In this document: piece by piece, positions 44,767 to 53,956 of the stretch
Layout: each line of letters starts with the position of its first letter
Numbering within the stretch: position 1 is the stretch's first letter
NCBI GenBank assembly: GCA_046331175.1
Contig: JAXLRI010000016.1
Coordinates: forward strand, 62,001 to 126,000
DNA length: 64,000 nucleotides
Source: JAWKIW01 sp046331175
GTDB taxonomy: Bacteria; Actinomycetota; Acidimicrobiia; Acidimicrobiales; Acidimicrobilacustridaceae
Reading direction: 5' to 3'
Position numbers and translations under genes: made by a program
The notes under the pieces: model-generated
Database searches by the model: none
Seen by the model: the letters and a program-made list of their open reading frames with translations, nothing else
What the model was told of the DNA's origin: nothing

Positions 44767-44783
44767 GGTGAACAGTGTTTACC
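44767..44783. promoter_or_regulatory. 17-bp palindromic operator candidate
   Basis: GGTGAACA-G-TGTTTACC, an 8-bp inverted repeat with one mismatch and a 1-nt centre. It lies in the divergent gap of the carotenoid oxygenase and DUF2252 genes, 41 bp before the oxygenase start. The form is that of TetR-family operators. Confidence 0.45.
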
Positions 44784-44866
44784 ACGTCGGACCATCACAG
44801 GCGGCCCGGTCCTGCCGACGGAAGAGGCGGGCCCGGCGCTTCCCGCGCGGCCAGGAGGAGACCACG

Positions 44867-46639
44867 GTGGCACCAGCACGCCGAACGTCGAGCAGCGATC
44901 CGGCCGGGGCCGGCGGGCCGGCGCGCGCCGGCCGGACCTCGAGCCCCGGGCGGTCGTCCGCCACGGCGGCGGCCACCGGCCGGTCGGGCGGTCGCGGCAC
45001 GTCCGGTGGCGCGGTGGAGAAGGCGTCGCCTGCGACCCGGGCGAAGAAGGCGCCCACCGCCAAGCGGTCGGCCGCGGGGGTGTCCACCCCGCCGGCTTCG
45101 GCACGGCGGGGCGCGCCGGCGACCGGCGGCGCGAAGGCCCCGGCGTCGTCGGGGGCCGGGCGCACCGCGACGAACCGGTCCACCGGCCGCTCCGCGACGC
45201 GGTCGCCCGCCCGCCCGGCGACGACCGCGGCCACGCCCGGTCGGACGCGGACCCGGCGACCCCCGGCCTCTCGCATCGAGCCCATCCGCAACGTGTCGCG
45301 CGACGAGCTGCGGGCCATCGGGCGGGCGGCGCGCTCGGTGGCGCCGCGCAAGCAGCAGGGGCTCCACCGACCCGGCGCCGACCGCCCCGACCCCATCGCC
45401 CTGATCGACGCGACCAACGCCACCCGGGTGCCGAGCCTGGTGCCCATCCGGTGGGGGCGGATGCTCGTGTCGCCGTTCACCTTCCTGCGGGGCGCGCCGG
45501 CGGTGCTGGCCGCCGACCTCGCCGACGCGCCGCGCAGCGGCATCCACCCCCAGATCTGCGGTGATGCGCACTGCCTGAACTTCGGGGTCTTCGCCACACC
45601 CGAGCGCCACCTGGTGTTCGACGTCAACGACTTCGACGAGACCCTGCCCGGGCCCTGGGAGTGGGACGTCAAGCGCCTGGTCGCCAGCGTGGCCGTGGCG
45701 GCGCGCGTCAAGGGGATGACCGACGAGCAGGCGCGCGAGGCCGCCGTCGCCACCGCCAACGAGTACCGCAACGCCATCACGACCCTCGCCACCGAGTCGG
45801 TGATGGACGCGTGGTACCAGCGCGTCGACGTCGAGAGCATCGTGGCGCTCGCCGAGAACGCCCAGATCAAGGCCAAGCTGCAGAAGGGGGTGGTCAAGGC
45901 CACCCACCACACCAGCCTGCAGGCCTTCGAGAAGCTGACGACCGAGGTCGACGGCGAGCGCCGGATCGTCGACCAGCCCCCGCTGCTGATGCACCTCATC
46001 GACCGCGAGACGGGCCTGCGCCGGGTCCACCCCGCCTACCAGCGCTACCACGACAGCCTGAACCGCGACCGCCAGCACCTGCTCGAGCAGTTCGCCATCG
46101 TCGACGTCGCGTTCAAGGTGGTGGGCGTGGGCAGCGTCGGCACCCGCTGCCACATCATCCTGCTGGAGGGCCGCACCACCCAGGAGCCGCTGTTCCTGCA
46201 GGTGAAGGAGGCCGACGACTCGGTCCTCTCCCCGTACCTGGGACCGAGCGCCTTCCGCCACCGTGGCGAGCGGGTCGTCCAGGGCCAGCGCCTCATGCAG
46301 GCCGCCAGCGACCTCTTCCTCGGGTGGACCAGCCTGGGCCGCGTGCACTTCTACGTCCGCCAGCTGCGAGACATGAAGTACTCGGTGAACGTCGACACCG
46401 GGCCGCCCGAGATGCTGGCGCCGTACGGGCGCGTGTGCGGTGGGACCCTCGCCCGGGCCCACGCCCGCTCGTGCGACCCGGCGCTGATCGCCGGCTACCT
46501 CGGCACCAACGGCCTGTTCGACGAGGCCATGGGCCGCTTCGCGCTGGCCTACGCCGACCAGACCGAGCGCGACCACGCCGCCCTGGTCAAGGCGGTGAAG
46601 AAGGGCCGCATCCACGCCGAGGTGGAAGCCACGCCGTGA
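44867..46639 (+). CDS. DUF2252 family protein
   Basis: A 590-aa protein. The first 140 residues are low-complexity Ala/Ser/Arg/Pro/Thr. The DUF2252 domain then follows: RWGRMLVSPFTFLRGAPAVL, ICGDAHCLNFGVFATPE, LVFDVNDFDETLPGPWEWD and KRLVASVAVAAR. The conserved GDAHxxNFG and DFDET residues resemble a kinase-like (aminoglycoside-phosphotransferase-type) active site, but no reaction is established. GTG 44867 was chosen for the AGGAGGAG ribosome site. The next gene begins inside its stop. Confidence 0.88.
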   Translation: MAPARRTSSSDPAGAGGPARAGRTSSPGRSSATAAATGRSGGRGTSGGAVEKASPATRAKKAPTAKRSAAGVSTPPASARRGAPATGGAKAPASSGAGRTATNRSTGRSATRSPARPATTAATPGRTRTRRPPASRIEPIRNVSRDELRAIGRAARSVAPRKQQGLHRPGADRPDPIALIDATNATRVPSLVPIRWGRMLVSPFTFLRGAPAVLAADLADAPRSGIHPQICGDAHCLNFGVFATPERHLVFDVNDFDETLPGPWEWDVKRLVASVAVAARVKGMTDEQAREAAVATANEYRNAITTLATESVMDAWYQRVDVESIVALAENAQIKAKLQKGVVKATHHTSLQAFEKLTTEVDGERRIVDQPPLLMHLIDRETGLRRVHPAYQRYHDSLNRDRQHLLEQFAIVDVAFKVVGVGSVGTRCHIILLEGRTTQEPLFLQVKEADDSVLSPYLGPSAFRHRGERVVQGQRLMQAASDLFLGWTSLGRVHFYVRQLRDMKYSVNVDTGPPEMLAPYGRVCGGTLARAHARSCDPALIAGYLGTNGLFDEAMGRFALAYADQTERDHAALVKAVKKGRIHAEVEATP

Positions 46640-47496
46640 AGCGCCGCCGGCCCTCGACCCGCAGCCAGCGCGTGCTGCTGTGGACGCTCGTCGGCGTCGT
46701 CGCGCTCGCGGGGCTCACGGTGCTGCGCGTGCCCCGTGGCGAGCCGGTCCCGCGCCAGGTCGAGCAGTCGCCGAGCGACGACGCCGCCGTCATCGTGGGC
46801 ATCACCGTCGACAGCGTCGACGCGCCCCGGTCGACGATGAAGGTGCGGCTGCACGCCGTCCCCGGCCCGAAGGCGCCGCCCGAGGGCGTCACCGTCTTCA
46901 CCAACATCCCTGGCGCGCCCCAGGTCAAGGTGGTGACCGACCGGCTCTCGGGCGAGACGACGTCGGAGGTGGAGTTCACCAGCGGTGACGTGGCGGACTA
47001 CCCGTTCGACCGCTACCACGCCGACGTGCTCCTGGTCGCCGTCCGCGGCGCCGACACCAAGCTCGAGGACGCCGAGAAGACCGGCATCGTGCCGGTGGCG
47101 GTGCAGGGCTACGTGACCGCCACCGGCTTCGACGTGCGAGCCGACGGCGACGGCACCGAGGCGGTCGCCATCACCTTCGACCTCAACCGCACCGGGGGCT
47201 CGCGCGGCTGGGTCGTGGCCATGATGGTCATCTACTGGTCGCTGGCGGCGGCCGCCTTCGCCGTGGTGGTGGTGACCCTGCTCGGCGAGCGCTCCTGGGA
47301 GACCCGGCACCTGGCGTGGCTCGGGTCGATGATCTTCGCCGTGGTGGCCTTCCGGAACGCGGCCCCGGGCACGCCACCCATCGGCACGTTCTTCGACTGG
47401 ATGTCCTTCTTCCCGGCCCTGGCGGTGGTGGCGCTGTCGCTGCTGCTGCTCGTCGGGTACTACCTCGTGAGCCCTCGGGACCGCCTCGGGTTGTGA
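46636..47496 (+). CDS. DUF4436 membrane protein
   Basis: A 286-aa protein with a signal-anchor helix at about 13-30 (VLLWTLVGVVALAGLTVL). An extracellular beta-rich domain of about 150 residues contains the DYPFDRYHADVLLVA segment characteristic of DUF4436. Three C-terminal membrane helices follow (AMMVIYWSLAAAAFAVVVV; the last ends GYYLVSPRD). Function unknown. Its GTG overlaps the DUF2252 stop (GTGA), so it is co-translated with it. Confidence 0.82.
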   Translation: MKRRRPSTRSQRVLLWTLVGVVALAGLTVLRVPRGEPVPRQVEQSPSDDAAVIVGITVDSVDAPRSTMKVRLHAVPGPKAPPEGVTVFTNIPGAPQVKVVTDRLSGETTSEVEFTSGDVADYPFDRYHADVLLVAVRGADTKLEDAEKTGIVPVAVQGYVTATGFDVRADGDGTEAVAITFDLNRTGGSRGWVVAMMVIYWSLAAAAFAVVVVTLLGERSWETRHLAWLGSMIFAVVAFRNAAPGTPPIGTFFDWMSFFPALAVVALSLLLLVGYYLVSPRDRLGL

Positions 47497-47634
47497 GCCG
47501 GCGCGCCGGGACCCGCGACCTCGGCCCCGGCGTCGACAGGGGTCGTCGGCGTCCCAGCCGGTACCGTGGTCGCCGCGACGCTGCCCGGACGGGATCGGGT
47601 GGCGGGGGACGCGCTCGATCGCCAGGAGGCAGCC

Positions 47635-49101
47635 ATGACCGACACCGCGAGCCGGCCGGCCGACGCCGACGACCACGCCGGCGGGTCGAACGCCGGGCCC
47701 ACCACCGGATCCACCACCGATCCGGGGGCGTCCTACGGCCAGCTGGTCGACGAGCTGCGGGCCACGTTCCGCTCCGGCCACACCCGGTCGCTGGCCTGGC
47801 GCCAGGCCCAGCTCGAGGGCATCCTGCGCATGCTCACGGACCACGAGGCCGACTTCGTCCGGGCCCTGCGCGAAGACCTCGGACGCAGCGACGTCGAGGG
47901 CTACTCGATGGACGTCGGTTTCACCAAGACCGAGGTGAAGCACCTCCTCAAGCACCTGCCGTCGTGGATGAAGCCGGCCAAGGCGCCCGTCGGCCTCACC
48001 TCGCTGCCGGGCAAGGCCCGCATCGTGTCCGAGCCGCTCGGCGTGGCCCTGGTCATCGCTCCGTGGAACTACCCCGTCCAGCTCCTGGTGTCGCCGCTGG
48101 CGGCGGCCATCGCCGCCGGCAACTGCGTCGTGGCCAAGCCGTCCGAGCTGGCCCCGGCCTGCTCGGCGGTGCTCGCCCGGCTGATCCCCAAGTACCTCGA
48201 CGACAAGGCGGTCGTGGTGGTCGAGGGCGGCGTGCCCGAGACGACGGCCCTGCTGGCCCAGAGGTACGACCACGTGTTCTTCACCGGGTCCACCCGGGTC
48301 GGCCAGGTCGTCATGGAGGCTGCCGCCAAGCACCTCACGCCGGTCACCCTCGAGCTCGGGGGCAAGAGCCCCACCATCGTGGCCGCCGACGCCGACCTCG
48401 ACGTGGCCGCCCACCGGATCATCTGGGGCAAGTCGGTCAACGCCGGCCAGACCTGCATCGCTCCCGACTACGTGCTCGCCGACGCCGCGATCCGCGACGC
48501 CCTCGTCGACAAGATGGTCGCCGCGCTGCGCGAGTTCTACGGCGCCGATCCCAAGGCCAGCCCCGACTTCGGGCGCATCGTCAACGGCAACCACCTCGCT
48601 CGGTTGCAGGGCCTGCTGGCCGACCACGGCGGCACCGTGGTGGTGGGCGGCGAGGCCGACCCCGACCAGCGGTTCCTGGCGCCGACCATCGTGGTCGACC
48701 CCGACCTCGACTCGTCGCTGATGCAGGAGGAGATCTTCGGTCCGGTCCTCCCGGTGCTGTCGGTCGAGAGCACGGACGAGGCCGTCGACTTCGTCCTCGA
48801 CCGGCCCAAGCCGCTCGCCCTCTACGTCTTCTCGTCGTCGGACGGCACCGTCGCCGACGTCGTCGAGCGCACGTCGTCGGGCGGCGTGTGCGTCAACCAC
48901 TGCGTGTTGCACATCGCGCCGAACGAGCTGCCGTTCGGCGGCGTCGGGCCCAGCGGCATGGGCAGCTACCACGGCAAGGCCGGCTTCGACACCTTCAGCC
49001 ACGCCAAGTCGGTGCTCTACAAGCCCCAGAAGCCCGATCCGAAGCTGCTGTACCCGCCGTACACGCCGCTCAAGACGAAGATCATCAAGACGGCCATGTA
49101 G
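47635..49101 (+). CDS. Aldehyde dehydrogenase, class 3-like
   Basis: A 488-aa NAD(P)-dependent dehydrogenase. N-terminal 30 residues disordered. Key motifs: LVIAPWNYPVQLL (cofactor and oxyanion Asn), FFTGSTRVGQ, LELGGKSPTIV (general-base Glu) and NAGQTCIAPDYVL (nucleophilic Cys). PFGGVGPSGMGSYHGKAGFD marks the class 3 family, which acts on medium-chain and aromatic aldehydes and can be membrane-associated. The C-terminal KTKIIKTAM tail is basic. RBS AGGAGG 6 nt upstream. A strong hairpin follows. Confidence 0.95.
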   Translation: MTDTASRPADADDHAGGSNAGPTTGSTTDPGASYGQLVDELRATFRSGHTRSLAWRQAQLEGILRMLTDHEADFVRALREDLGRSDVEGYSMDVGFTKTEVKHLLKHLPSWMKPAKAPVGLTSLPGKARIVSEPLGVALVIAPWNYPVQLLVSPLAAAIAAGNCVVAKPSELAPACSAVLARLIPKYLDDKAVVVVEGGVPETTALLAQRYDHVFFTGSTRVGQVVMEAAAKHLTPVTLELGGKSPTIVAADADLDVAAHRIIWGKSVNAGQTCIAPDYVLADAAIRDALVDKMVAALREFYGADPKASPDFGRIVNGNHLARLQGLLADHGGTVVVGGEADPDQRFLAPTIVVDPDLDSSLMQEEIFGPVLPVLSVESTDEAVDFVLDRPKPLALYVFSSSDGTVADVVERTSSGGVCVNHCVLHIAPNELPFGGVGPSGMGSYHGKAGFDTFSHAKSVLYKPQKPDPKLLYPPYTPLKTKIIKTAM

Positions 49102-49144
49102 GCCGGCCGGCGCCCTCTCGGCGCCCCTCGCCCCATCGCTCGAC

Positions 49145-49175
49145 GACCGCCGCCCGGCAGCCCCGGGCGGCGGTC
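49145..49175 (+). terminator. Strong hairpin after the aldehyde dehydrogenase
   Basis: A perfect 13-bp stem, GACCGCCGCCCGG/CCGGGCGGCGGTC, with a 5-nt loop, 43 bp after the stop. No T-tract. A G-rich low-complexity stretch follows. Confidence 0.6.
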
Positions 49176-49357
49176 CGCGTCCGGGGTCGGCGGTGCTGCG
49201 TGGGTCGGGGATCGGGGACCGGGGAACCGGTGATCAGGGATGGGAAGCGACGGTCCGGGGCCGGGGATCGGGGGGCGATGCCCCCTTCGGAGCGTCCTCG
49301 GGAACCATGGCCCCGTGCCGTTCGTCGGACACGGCACACCGACGGGAGGAGCGGACC

Positions 49358-50317
49358 ATGGGGAGCACGATGTCGCGTCGTCGCGGGGCACGGATGCGGG
49401 TGGGGGCGGTGATCGCCGCCACCGCGGCGGTGGCGTTGGGGGGCCTGCTGGTCGGGTGCTCCAGCAGCAGCCGGTCGTCGACCTCGGCGTCCAAGGCGGA
49501 CTCGGCCCCGGCCGAGGCGTCGAGCGGCGCGTCGAGCGGCGCCCAGGCGTCGCCGACGACGGTGCCGTCAGGGGCGGCCGGGGGCTCGTCCGCCCTCGAC
49601 GCGGCCCCGGCGGAGACCGGTCGCAAGGTGGTGTCGACGGCCACGCTGAAGGTGGGCACCGACGACGTCGCCGACGCCAAGGCCCGGGCCGCCGGCGTCG
49701 TGAAGGACGCCGGCGGGTTCGTGTACGCCGAGCAGTCCCAGTACGACAGCACCGCCCAGGTGACCGTCACCTACAAGGTGCCGCCCGACCGCTTCGACGG
49801 CGTGCTGGCCGCGCTGGCGAGCATCGGCACGCTGCAGAGCCAGGACATCGCCACCGACGACGTCACGGCCAAGGTCGTCGACCTCGACGCCCGCATCCAG
49901 GCGGCCGAGGCGAGCACGGCGCGCCTGCGCGGCCTGTACGACAAGGCGGGGTCGGTGACCGAGCTGACCTCGCTCGAGCGGGAGGTCGCCACGCGTGAGG
50001 GCGAGCTGGAGAGCCTGCGCGGTCAGGCGCGGACGCTCGACAAGCAGGTCGAGCTGGCCACCGTGAAGCTGACGCTGACGGCGCGGGTGGCCACGCCGGG
50101 GGCACAGCGCCAGGCCGACACCTCGCCGCCGGGATTCGCCTCGGGGCTGGCCGCCGGGTGGGCCGCGTTCGTCGGTGTCGTCGGATGGGCCGCCACCATC
50201 GCCGGGGCGACGGCGCCGTTCCTCGTGGCCGCCGCCGTCGTGGTCCTGCCGCTGACGTGGCTGCTGGCCCGCCGTCGCCGGCGCGCGGCAACGACGAGCG
50301 CCGGGCCGGCGACCTGA
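49358..50317 (+). CDS. DUF4349 lipoprotein
   Basis: A 319-aa lipoprotein. The signal peptide ends in a lipobox LVGC (Cys at about residue 34), followed by a Ser/Ala linker of 50 residues. The DUF4349 region contains VSTATLKVGTDDVADAKARA and YKVPPDRFDGVLAAL, a coiled coil (QAAEASTARLRGLYDKAGS ... LTSLEREVATREGELESLRG) and a C-terminal membrane helix with a basic end. Both lipid and helix anchoring is usual for this family. Function unknown. RBS GGGAGGA. Confidence 0.85.
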   Translation: MGSTMSRRRGARMRVGAVIAATAAVALGGLLVGCSSSSRSSTSASKADSAPAEASSGASSGAQASPTTVPSGAAGGSSALDAAPAETGRKVVSTATLKVGTDDVADAKARAAGVVKDAGGFVYAEQSQYDSTAQVTVTYKVPPDRFDGVLAALASIGTLQSQDIATDDVTAKVVDLDARIQAAEASTARLRGLYDKAGSVTELTSLEREVATREGELESLRGQARTLDKQVELATVKLTLTARVATPGAQRQADTSPPGFASGLAAGWAAFVGVVGWAATIAGATAPFLVAAAVVVLPLTWLLARRRRRAATTSAGPAT

Positions 50318-50325
50318 CGAGTGGC

Positions 50326-51276
50326 TCAGGCGGAGGCCGGCGCCGGGGTGGCGTCGGCCTCGGCGTGATCGTCCCAGTGGCCGAGGACGAAGTCGATCAC
50401 CTCGGGCCCCAGGACGAAGCCGGCGAAGTGGCCGCCGCCGGGGCACACCACCAGCTCGGCGCCAGGGACCATGGCGGCCTGGAACTCGCCGTGGCTGAGC
50501 GGGACGATCCCGTCGGCGTCGCCGTGCCAGAACTTCACCGGCACCCGGATGTCGCGGAGCGAGAACCCCCACTCCCGGCCGAACACCACGAGGTCGCCGA
50601 CGGGGGCGCGCAGGCCGCCCTCGCACGCCTCGACGATGTCCTGCATGAACATCGCCTTCATCTCGGGCCGGCGCATGACCGGCCGGTCCGACGGTGGGGC
50701 CACGTTCGTGTAGAGGTCGAACGCCCGGTCGGCCACGCCGCGGATGGGTCGGATGAGGTGGGTCAGCGCCTCGCCGAGCGGGACCCGCCAGAAGGTGATG
50801 GCCGGCTCGATGAGCGGCAGCCACCGGGTGAGGCCCGGGGCGGCCTCGCGGCCTCGGGTGGGGCCGATGCCGCCCAGGACGGCACCGGCGGTGACCCGGT
50901 CGGGGCGGGCGGCGCAGGCGGCCAGCACGAACGGTCCGCCTCCGGACAGCCCGACGATGCCGAAGCGGTCGACGCCGAGGTGGTCGAGGCACGCGGTCAG
51001 GTCGTCGACCCAGTCGAGGACCTTGCCGTAGCGGTAGGGCGTGGACACGCCGGTGCCGGGCCGCTCGATGCCGATGAGACGGACCCCCTGCTCGGCGGCG
51101 TAGGCGGGGGCGTCCGGTGGGATCTGCTTGCGGGCACCCGGGGTGCCGTGGCACCACACGATCGGCCGGCCGTCGGGGTCGCCCCACTCGCAGTACCCGA
51201 ACGAGCGGCCGCCGGGCAGCACGATGGCCGACTCGACCCGTGGCCTCGGCAGGTGGTCGGCGTCGTCGTCGGTCAT
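50326..51276 (-). CDS. Alpha/beta hydrolase
   Basis: A 316-aa alpha/beta-fold hydrolase. Oxyanion loop CHGTPGARKQ, nucleophile elbow GLSGGGPF (Ser at about residue 114), acid in GDADGIVPLSHGE and catalytic His in GGGHFAGFV. The helical cap is of ordinary size. The substrate is unknown. It ends only 8 bp from the convergent lipoprotein gene. Confidence 0.9.
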   Translation of the reverse strand: MTDDDADHLPRPRVESAIVLPGGRSFGYCEWGDPDGRPIVWCHGTPGARKQIPPDAPAYAAEQGVRLIGIERPGTGVSTPYRYGKVLDWVDDLTACLDHLGVDRFGIVGLSGGGPFVLAACAARPDRVTAGAVLGGIGPTRGREAAPGLTRWLPLIEPAITFWRVPLGEALTHLIRPIRGVADRAFDLYTNVAPPSDRPVMRRPEMKAMFMQDIVEACEGGLRAPVGDLVVFGREWGFSLRDIRVPVKFWHGDADGIVPLSHGEFQAAMVPGAELVVCPGGGHFAGFVLGPEVIDFVLGHWDDHAEADATPAPASA

Positions 51277-51429
51277 GTCCCCACCCCGTCGCTTCGCGCC
51301 CGCTCCCCGCGGGCGGCCCCGGCCCGGGTGGCCGGGAGCCGAACGAGCCTAGAACACGTTCCAGTTGCCGACCCAGGTCGCTCCGGGTGGTCTGGCCCTC
51401 GCCCGGGGTGATCGCCGTCGTCGGCTCGG

Positions 51430-51435
51430 TACGGT
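51430..51435 (+). promoter_or_regulatory. Leaderless -10 element for pcm
   Basis: TACGGT, 6 nt before GTG 51442. Confidence 0.55.
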
Positions 51436-51441
51436 GGCCGG

Positions 51442-52092
51442 GTGCGATCGCCCGAGGACGCCCGGCGCCACATGGTCGCCCGCCACCTGGCGGCCCGCGG
51501 GATCGCCGACCCGGCGGTGCTGGCCGCCATGGCGGCCGTCCCCCGGGAGGCGTTCGTGCCCCCCGGCGAGCGCGAGCAGGCCTACGAGGACCGCGCCCTG
51601 CCGATCGCCGAGGGCCAGACCATCTCCCAGCCCTACGTGGTGGCCCTCATGGCCGAGGCCCTCGAGCTGGCGCCGACCGACCGGGTGCTCGAGGTCGGCA
51701 CCGGCTCGGGCTACGCCGCCGCGGTCCTGGCCCGGTGCGCGGGGTCCGTGGTGTCGGTCGAGCGGGTGCCGGCGCTGGCGTCGGCGGCGGTCGACGTGCT
51801 GGCCGAGCTGGGGGTGACCGGGGTCGAGGTCCGCGTGGCCGACGGGACCCTCGGCTGGCCGCCGGCCGCGCCGTACGACGCCATCGTGGTCACCGCCGGT
51901 GGCCCCGACGTGCCGGCCGCCCTGGTCGACCAGCTGGCACCGGGTGGGCGGCTGGTCATGCCGGCCGGCCCGCCCGGGGGGCAGCGCCTGGTGCGGGTCC
52001 GGCGGGCGTCGGACGGTCGGGTCGCGCCACCCGAGGACCTCGGCGGGGTGGCGTTCGTCCCGCTCATCGGCGAGCAGGGCTGGTCGTCGTGA
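51442..52092 (+). CDS. pcm: Protein-L-isoaspartate O-methyltransferase
   Basis: A 216-aa SAM-dependent enzyme that starts repair of isoaspartyl residues in aged proteins. VPREAFVPPGEREQAYEDRA and LPIAEGQTISQPYVVALMAE are the family's substrate-loop motifs. The SAM site is VLEVGTGSGYAAAVLA, and post-I is VVSVERVPAL. The C-terminus keeps FVPLIGEQGW. The full length is typical. Confidence 0.94.
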   Translation: MRSPEDARRHMVARHLAARGIADPAVLAAMAAVPREAFVPPGEREQAYEDRALPIAEGQTISQPYVVALMAEALELAPTDRVLEVGTGSGYAAAVLARCAGSVVSVERVPALASAAVDVLAELGVTGVEVRVADGTLGWPPAAPYDAIVVTAGGPDVPAALVDQLAPGGRLVMPAGPPGGQRLVRVRRASDGRVAPPEDLGGVAFVPLIGEQGWSS

Positions 52093-52097
52093 CGCCC

Positions 52098-52117
52098 CGA
52101 CCCCGGGTGCGGGGTCG
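52098..52117. terminator. Hairpin between convergent pcm and zinc-ribbon genes
   Basis: CGACCCC/GGGGTCG, 7-bp stem, 6-nt loop, 5 bp after the pcm stop. Confidence 0.5.
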
Positions 52118-52150
52118 CGCCGTGGCGAGGTGGGGCAGCCGGCGGCGGGA

Positions 52151-52375
52151 TCAGCCGTGGGCGCAGGCGCAGCTGCCGCCACACGGTCCCGGGCTCGGGC
52201 CCGGGCCGGCCGAGGGTCCGTCGCCGGTGGCCGAGACCGAGGCGAACACCGACAGCAGCCGCACCGCGTCGGCGTGGCCGGCGGCGCAGGTGGTGGGCTC
52301 GTCGGCGTCGGCCATCGACCGACGCCGCTCGAAGACCTCGTCGCAGGTGCGGCAGCGGTACTCGTAGGTGGGCAT
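52151..52375 (-). CDS. FmdB-type zinc-ribbon protein
   Basis: A 74-aa FmdB-family protein. MPTYEYRCRTCDEVFE is the family start, with Cys8 and Cys11; the second pair is altered to Cys30 and His34 (TTCAAGH). A short Pro/Gly tail ends in a Cys-rich CGGSCACAHG that could bind metal. FmdB-like proteins are thought to be regulatory or metal-chaperone-like; nothing more specific can be said. Confidence 0.85.
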   Translation of the reverse strand: MPTYEYRCRTCDEVFERRRSMADADEPTTCAAGHADAVRLLSVFASVSATGDGPSAGPGPSPGPCGGSCACAHG

Positions 52376-52382
52376 CGGCGTC

Positions 52383-52388
52383 AGCCTA
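52383..52388 (-). promoter_or_regulatory. Leaderless -10 element for the FmdB-type gene
   Basis: TAGGCT on the minus strand, 7 nt before the ATG. It overlaps the end of the next upstream gene's terminal region. Confidence 0.55.
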
Positions 52389-52393
52389 GGCCG

Positions 52394-53839
52394 TCAGCCG
52401 AGGCCCGCGGCCTGGCGGCCGGGCAGGGGATCGGCGCCGGCGGCCGAGGCATCGGGCGGCGAGCCGGGCGCCGGGGCCACCGGATCGACCGGCGGCAGGG
52501 TGGCCCCGGTGGGATCGGCCAGCTCCTCGAGCAGCGGCGTGGACGAGGCCGTCATGGCGTGGCCCGCCAAGACCTGGCCCTCGGTGACGTCGCGGTTCTG
52601 GGTGAAGTAGACGGACACGACCCGGTCGATCATCTCCGGGGTGAGCTCGGGTGGGACGTCGAAGTACTGGGCGATGGCGATGAGGATGGTGCAGACCGAG
52701 CCCGGCAGGTACGGCCGCAGGTCGCCGTCGCCCTTCTCCCGACTTGCCGTGCGCAGGTACTCGCTGGCGCCCGGGGCGATGGTGACGCCCTTGGCCTGGG
52801 CCACGCGGCGGAGCACCTCGTCGAACTCGTCGTCGGTGATCCCCGGAACCAGGATCTTGTTCTGGATGCGGCGGAAGAAGGCCTCGTCGCCGAGCGTGGC
52901 CGGCTCGAGGTTGGTGGAGAACACGACCTTGCAGTCGAAGGGGATCTCGAACTTCACGCCGTAGCTGAGCGACAGGTAGTCGAGCTGGCGGTCGAGCGGC
53001 ACGATCCAGCGGTTGAGCAGCTGCTCGGGCGTCATCACCTGGCGCCCGAAGTCGTCGATGACGAGGACGCCGCCGGCGGCCTGCATCTGCAGCGGAGCGA
53101 GGTAGATGCCGTTGGTGGGCTCGAAGGTGAGGTCGAGCATGCCCTGGGTGAGCTCGCCACCAGCGACGATCGAGGGACGCTGGCAGGCCACCCAGCGCGG
53201 GTCGAGGTCCTCGGGCTGGTCGGGCAGGACCCGGTGGATGACGGGGTCGAAGACCGTGATGATCTGGCTGTCGACCTCGACGGCGCGGGGGACCAGGATC
53301 GGGTCGTCGTGGATCCGGATCAGCCGCTCGGCGATCGAGGTCTTGCCGGTGCCGGGCGGCCCGTAGAGGAACATGGCGCCCTCGGCCAGCAGCGCCGGCC
53401 CGAGCTCGTCGAGCAGGACGTGGTTGACGACCAGGTCGGAGAAGGCCTCCTGCATCGACGCCCGGGTGATCACCGGCGACGCGGTCTGGCGGCGCACCTG
53501 GGCGACGTAGTCGGCGAGCGACACGGGGGCGGCCGCCGCGTAGCGGCACATGGTCATGCGCTCGAGCGCCGCCTGTCGGCCGGTCTCGGACAGCTCGAGG
53601 ATGTAGTTCATCCCGTCGAGGCCGATGACCTCGAGGTAGCGCAGGTCGCGCATCTCCTCGACGACCTTGTTCATCAGCTGCGGGCTGAGGCAGAGGTTCT
53701 CGGCGAGCTGGTAGGTGGAGGTGCGACCCTCGAACAAGGCCCGGCGCAGGGCCAGGTCCTGGATCAGGGCGTCGGGGATGCCGAGCTCCTCCACCGAGCG
53801 CGGGGCGCGGTGCTCGTCGATGGCGCTGGTGTCGCTCAC
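52394..53839 (-). CDS. Lone AAA ATPase with N-terminal winged-helix-like domain
   Basis: A 481-aa AAA+ ATPase. The N-terminal 100 residues are helical, like a winged-helix domain (STYQLAENLCLSPQLMNKVV). AAA core: Walker A FLYGPPGTGKTSIAERLI (about 182-199), GIYLAPLQMQAAGGVLVIDD (Walker B), FGRQVMTPEQLLNRWIVP, sensor VVFSTNLEP and arginine region FFRRIQNK. The C-terminal 70 residues are Pro/Ala-rich. Similar ATPases occur with Flp-type pilus genes in other bacteria, but here there is no neighbour of that kind. RBS GGAGGGAGCACC before GTG. Confidence 0.85.
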   Translation of the reverse strand: MSDTSAIDEHRAPRSVEELGIPDALIQDLALRRALFEGRTSTYQLAENLCLSPQLMNKVVEEMRDLRYLEVIGLDGMNYILELSETGRQAALERMTMCRYAAAAPVSLADYVAQVRRQTASPVITRASMQEAFSDLVVNHVLLDELGPALLAEGAMFLYGPPGTGKTSIAERLIRIHDDPILVPRAVEVDSQIITVFDPVIHRVLPDQPEDLDPRWVACQRPSIVAGGELTQGMLDLTFEPTNGIYLAPLQMQAAGGVLVIDDFGRQVMTPEQLLNRWIVPLDRQLDYLSLSYGVKFEIPFDCKVVFSTNLEPATLGDEAFFRRIQNKILVPGITDDEFDEVLRRVAQAKGVTIAPGASEYLRTASREKGDGDLRPYLPGSVCTILIAIAQYFDVPPELTPEMIDRVVSVYFTQNRDVTEGQVLAGHAMTASSTPLLEELADPTGATLPPVDPVAPAPGSPPDASAAGADPLPGRQAAGLG

Positions 53840-53956
53840 GGTGCTCCCTCCGAACGGCGTGGCCCTTCGCCGCCCTAGGCCAATCGGCCCAAGGGCGGTG
53901 GTTCTTGAGCGCCCGGGGGCATCGGCGGCGTCGAGGCCGGCCGTGGCCCCGCTGGG

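Noticed and set aside
44867..47496. DUF2252-DUF4436 pair as a defence system
   Set aside because: Neither family has known defence association, and no nuclease, toxin or sensor domain is linked.
49195..49290. G-rich GGGGATC/CCGGGGA-type runs before the DUF4349 gene
   Set aside because: Low-complexity without constant unit or spacing; no support as a defined repeat or regulatory array.
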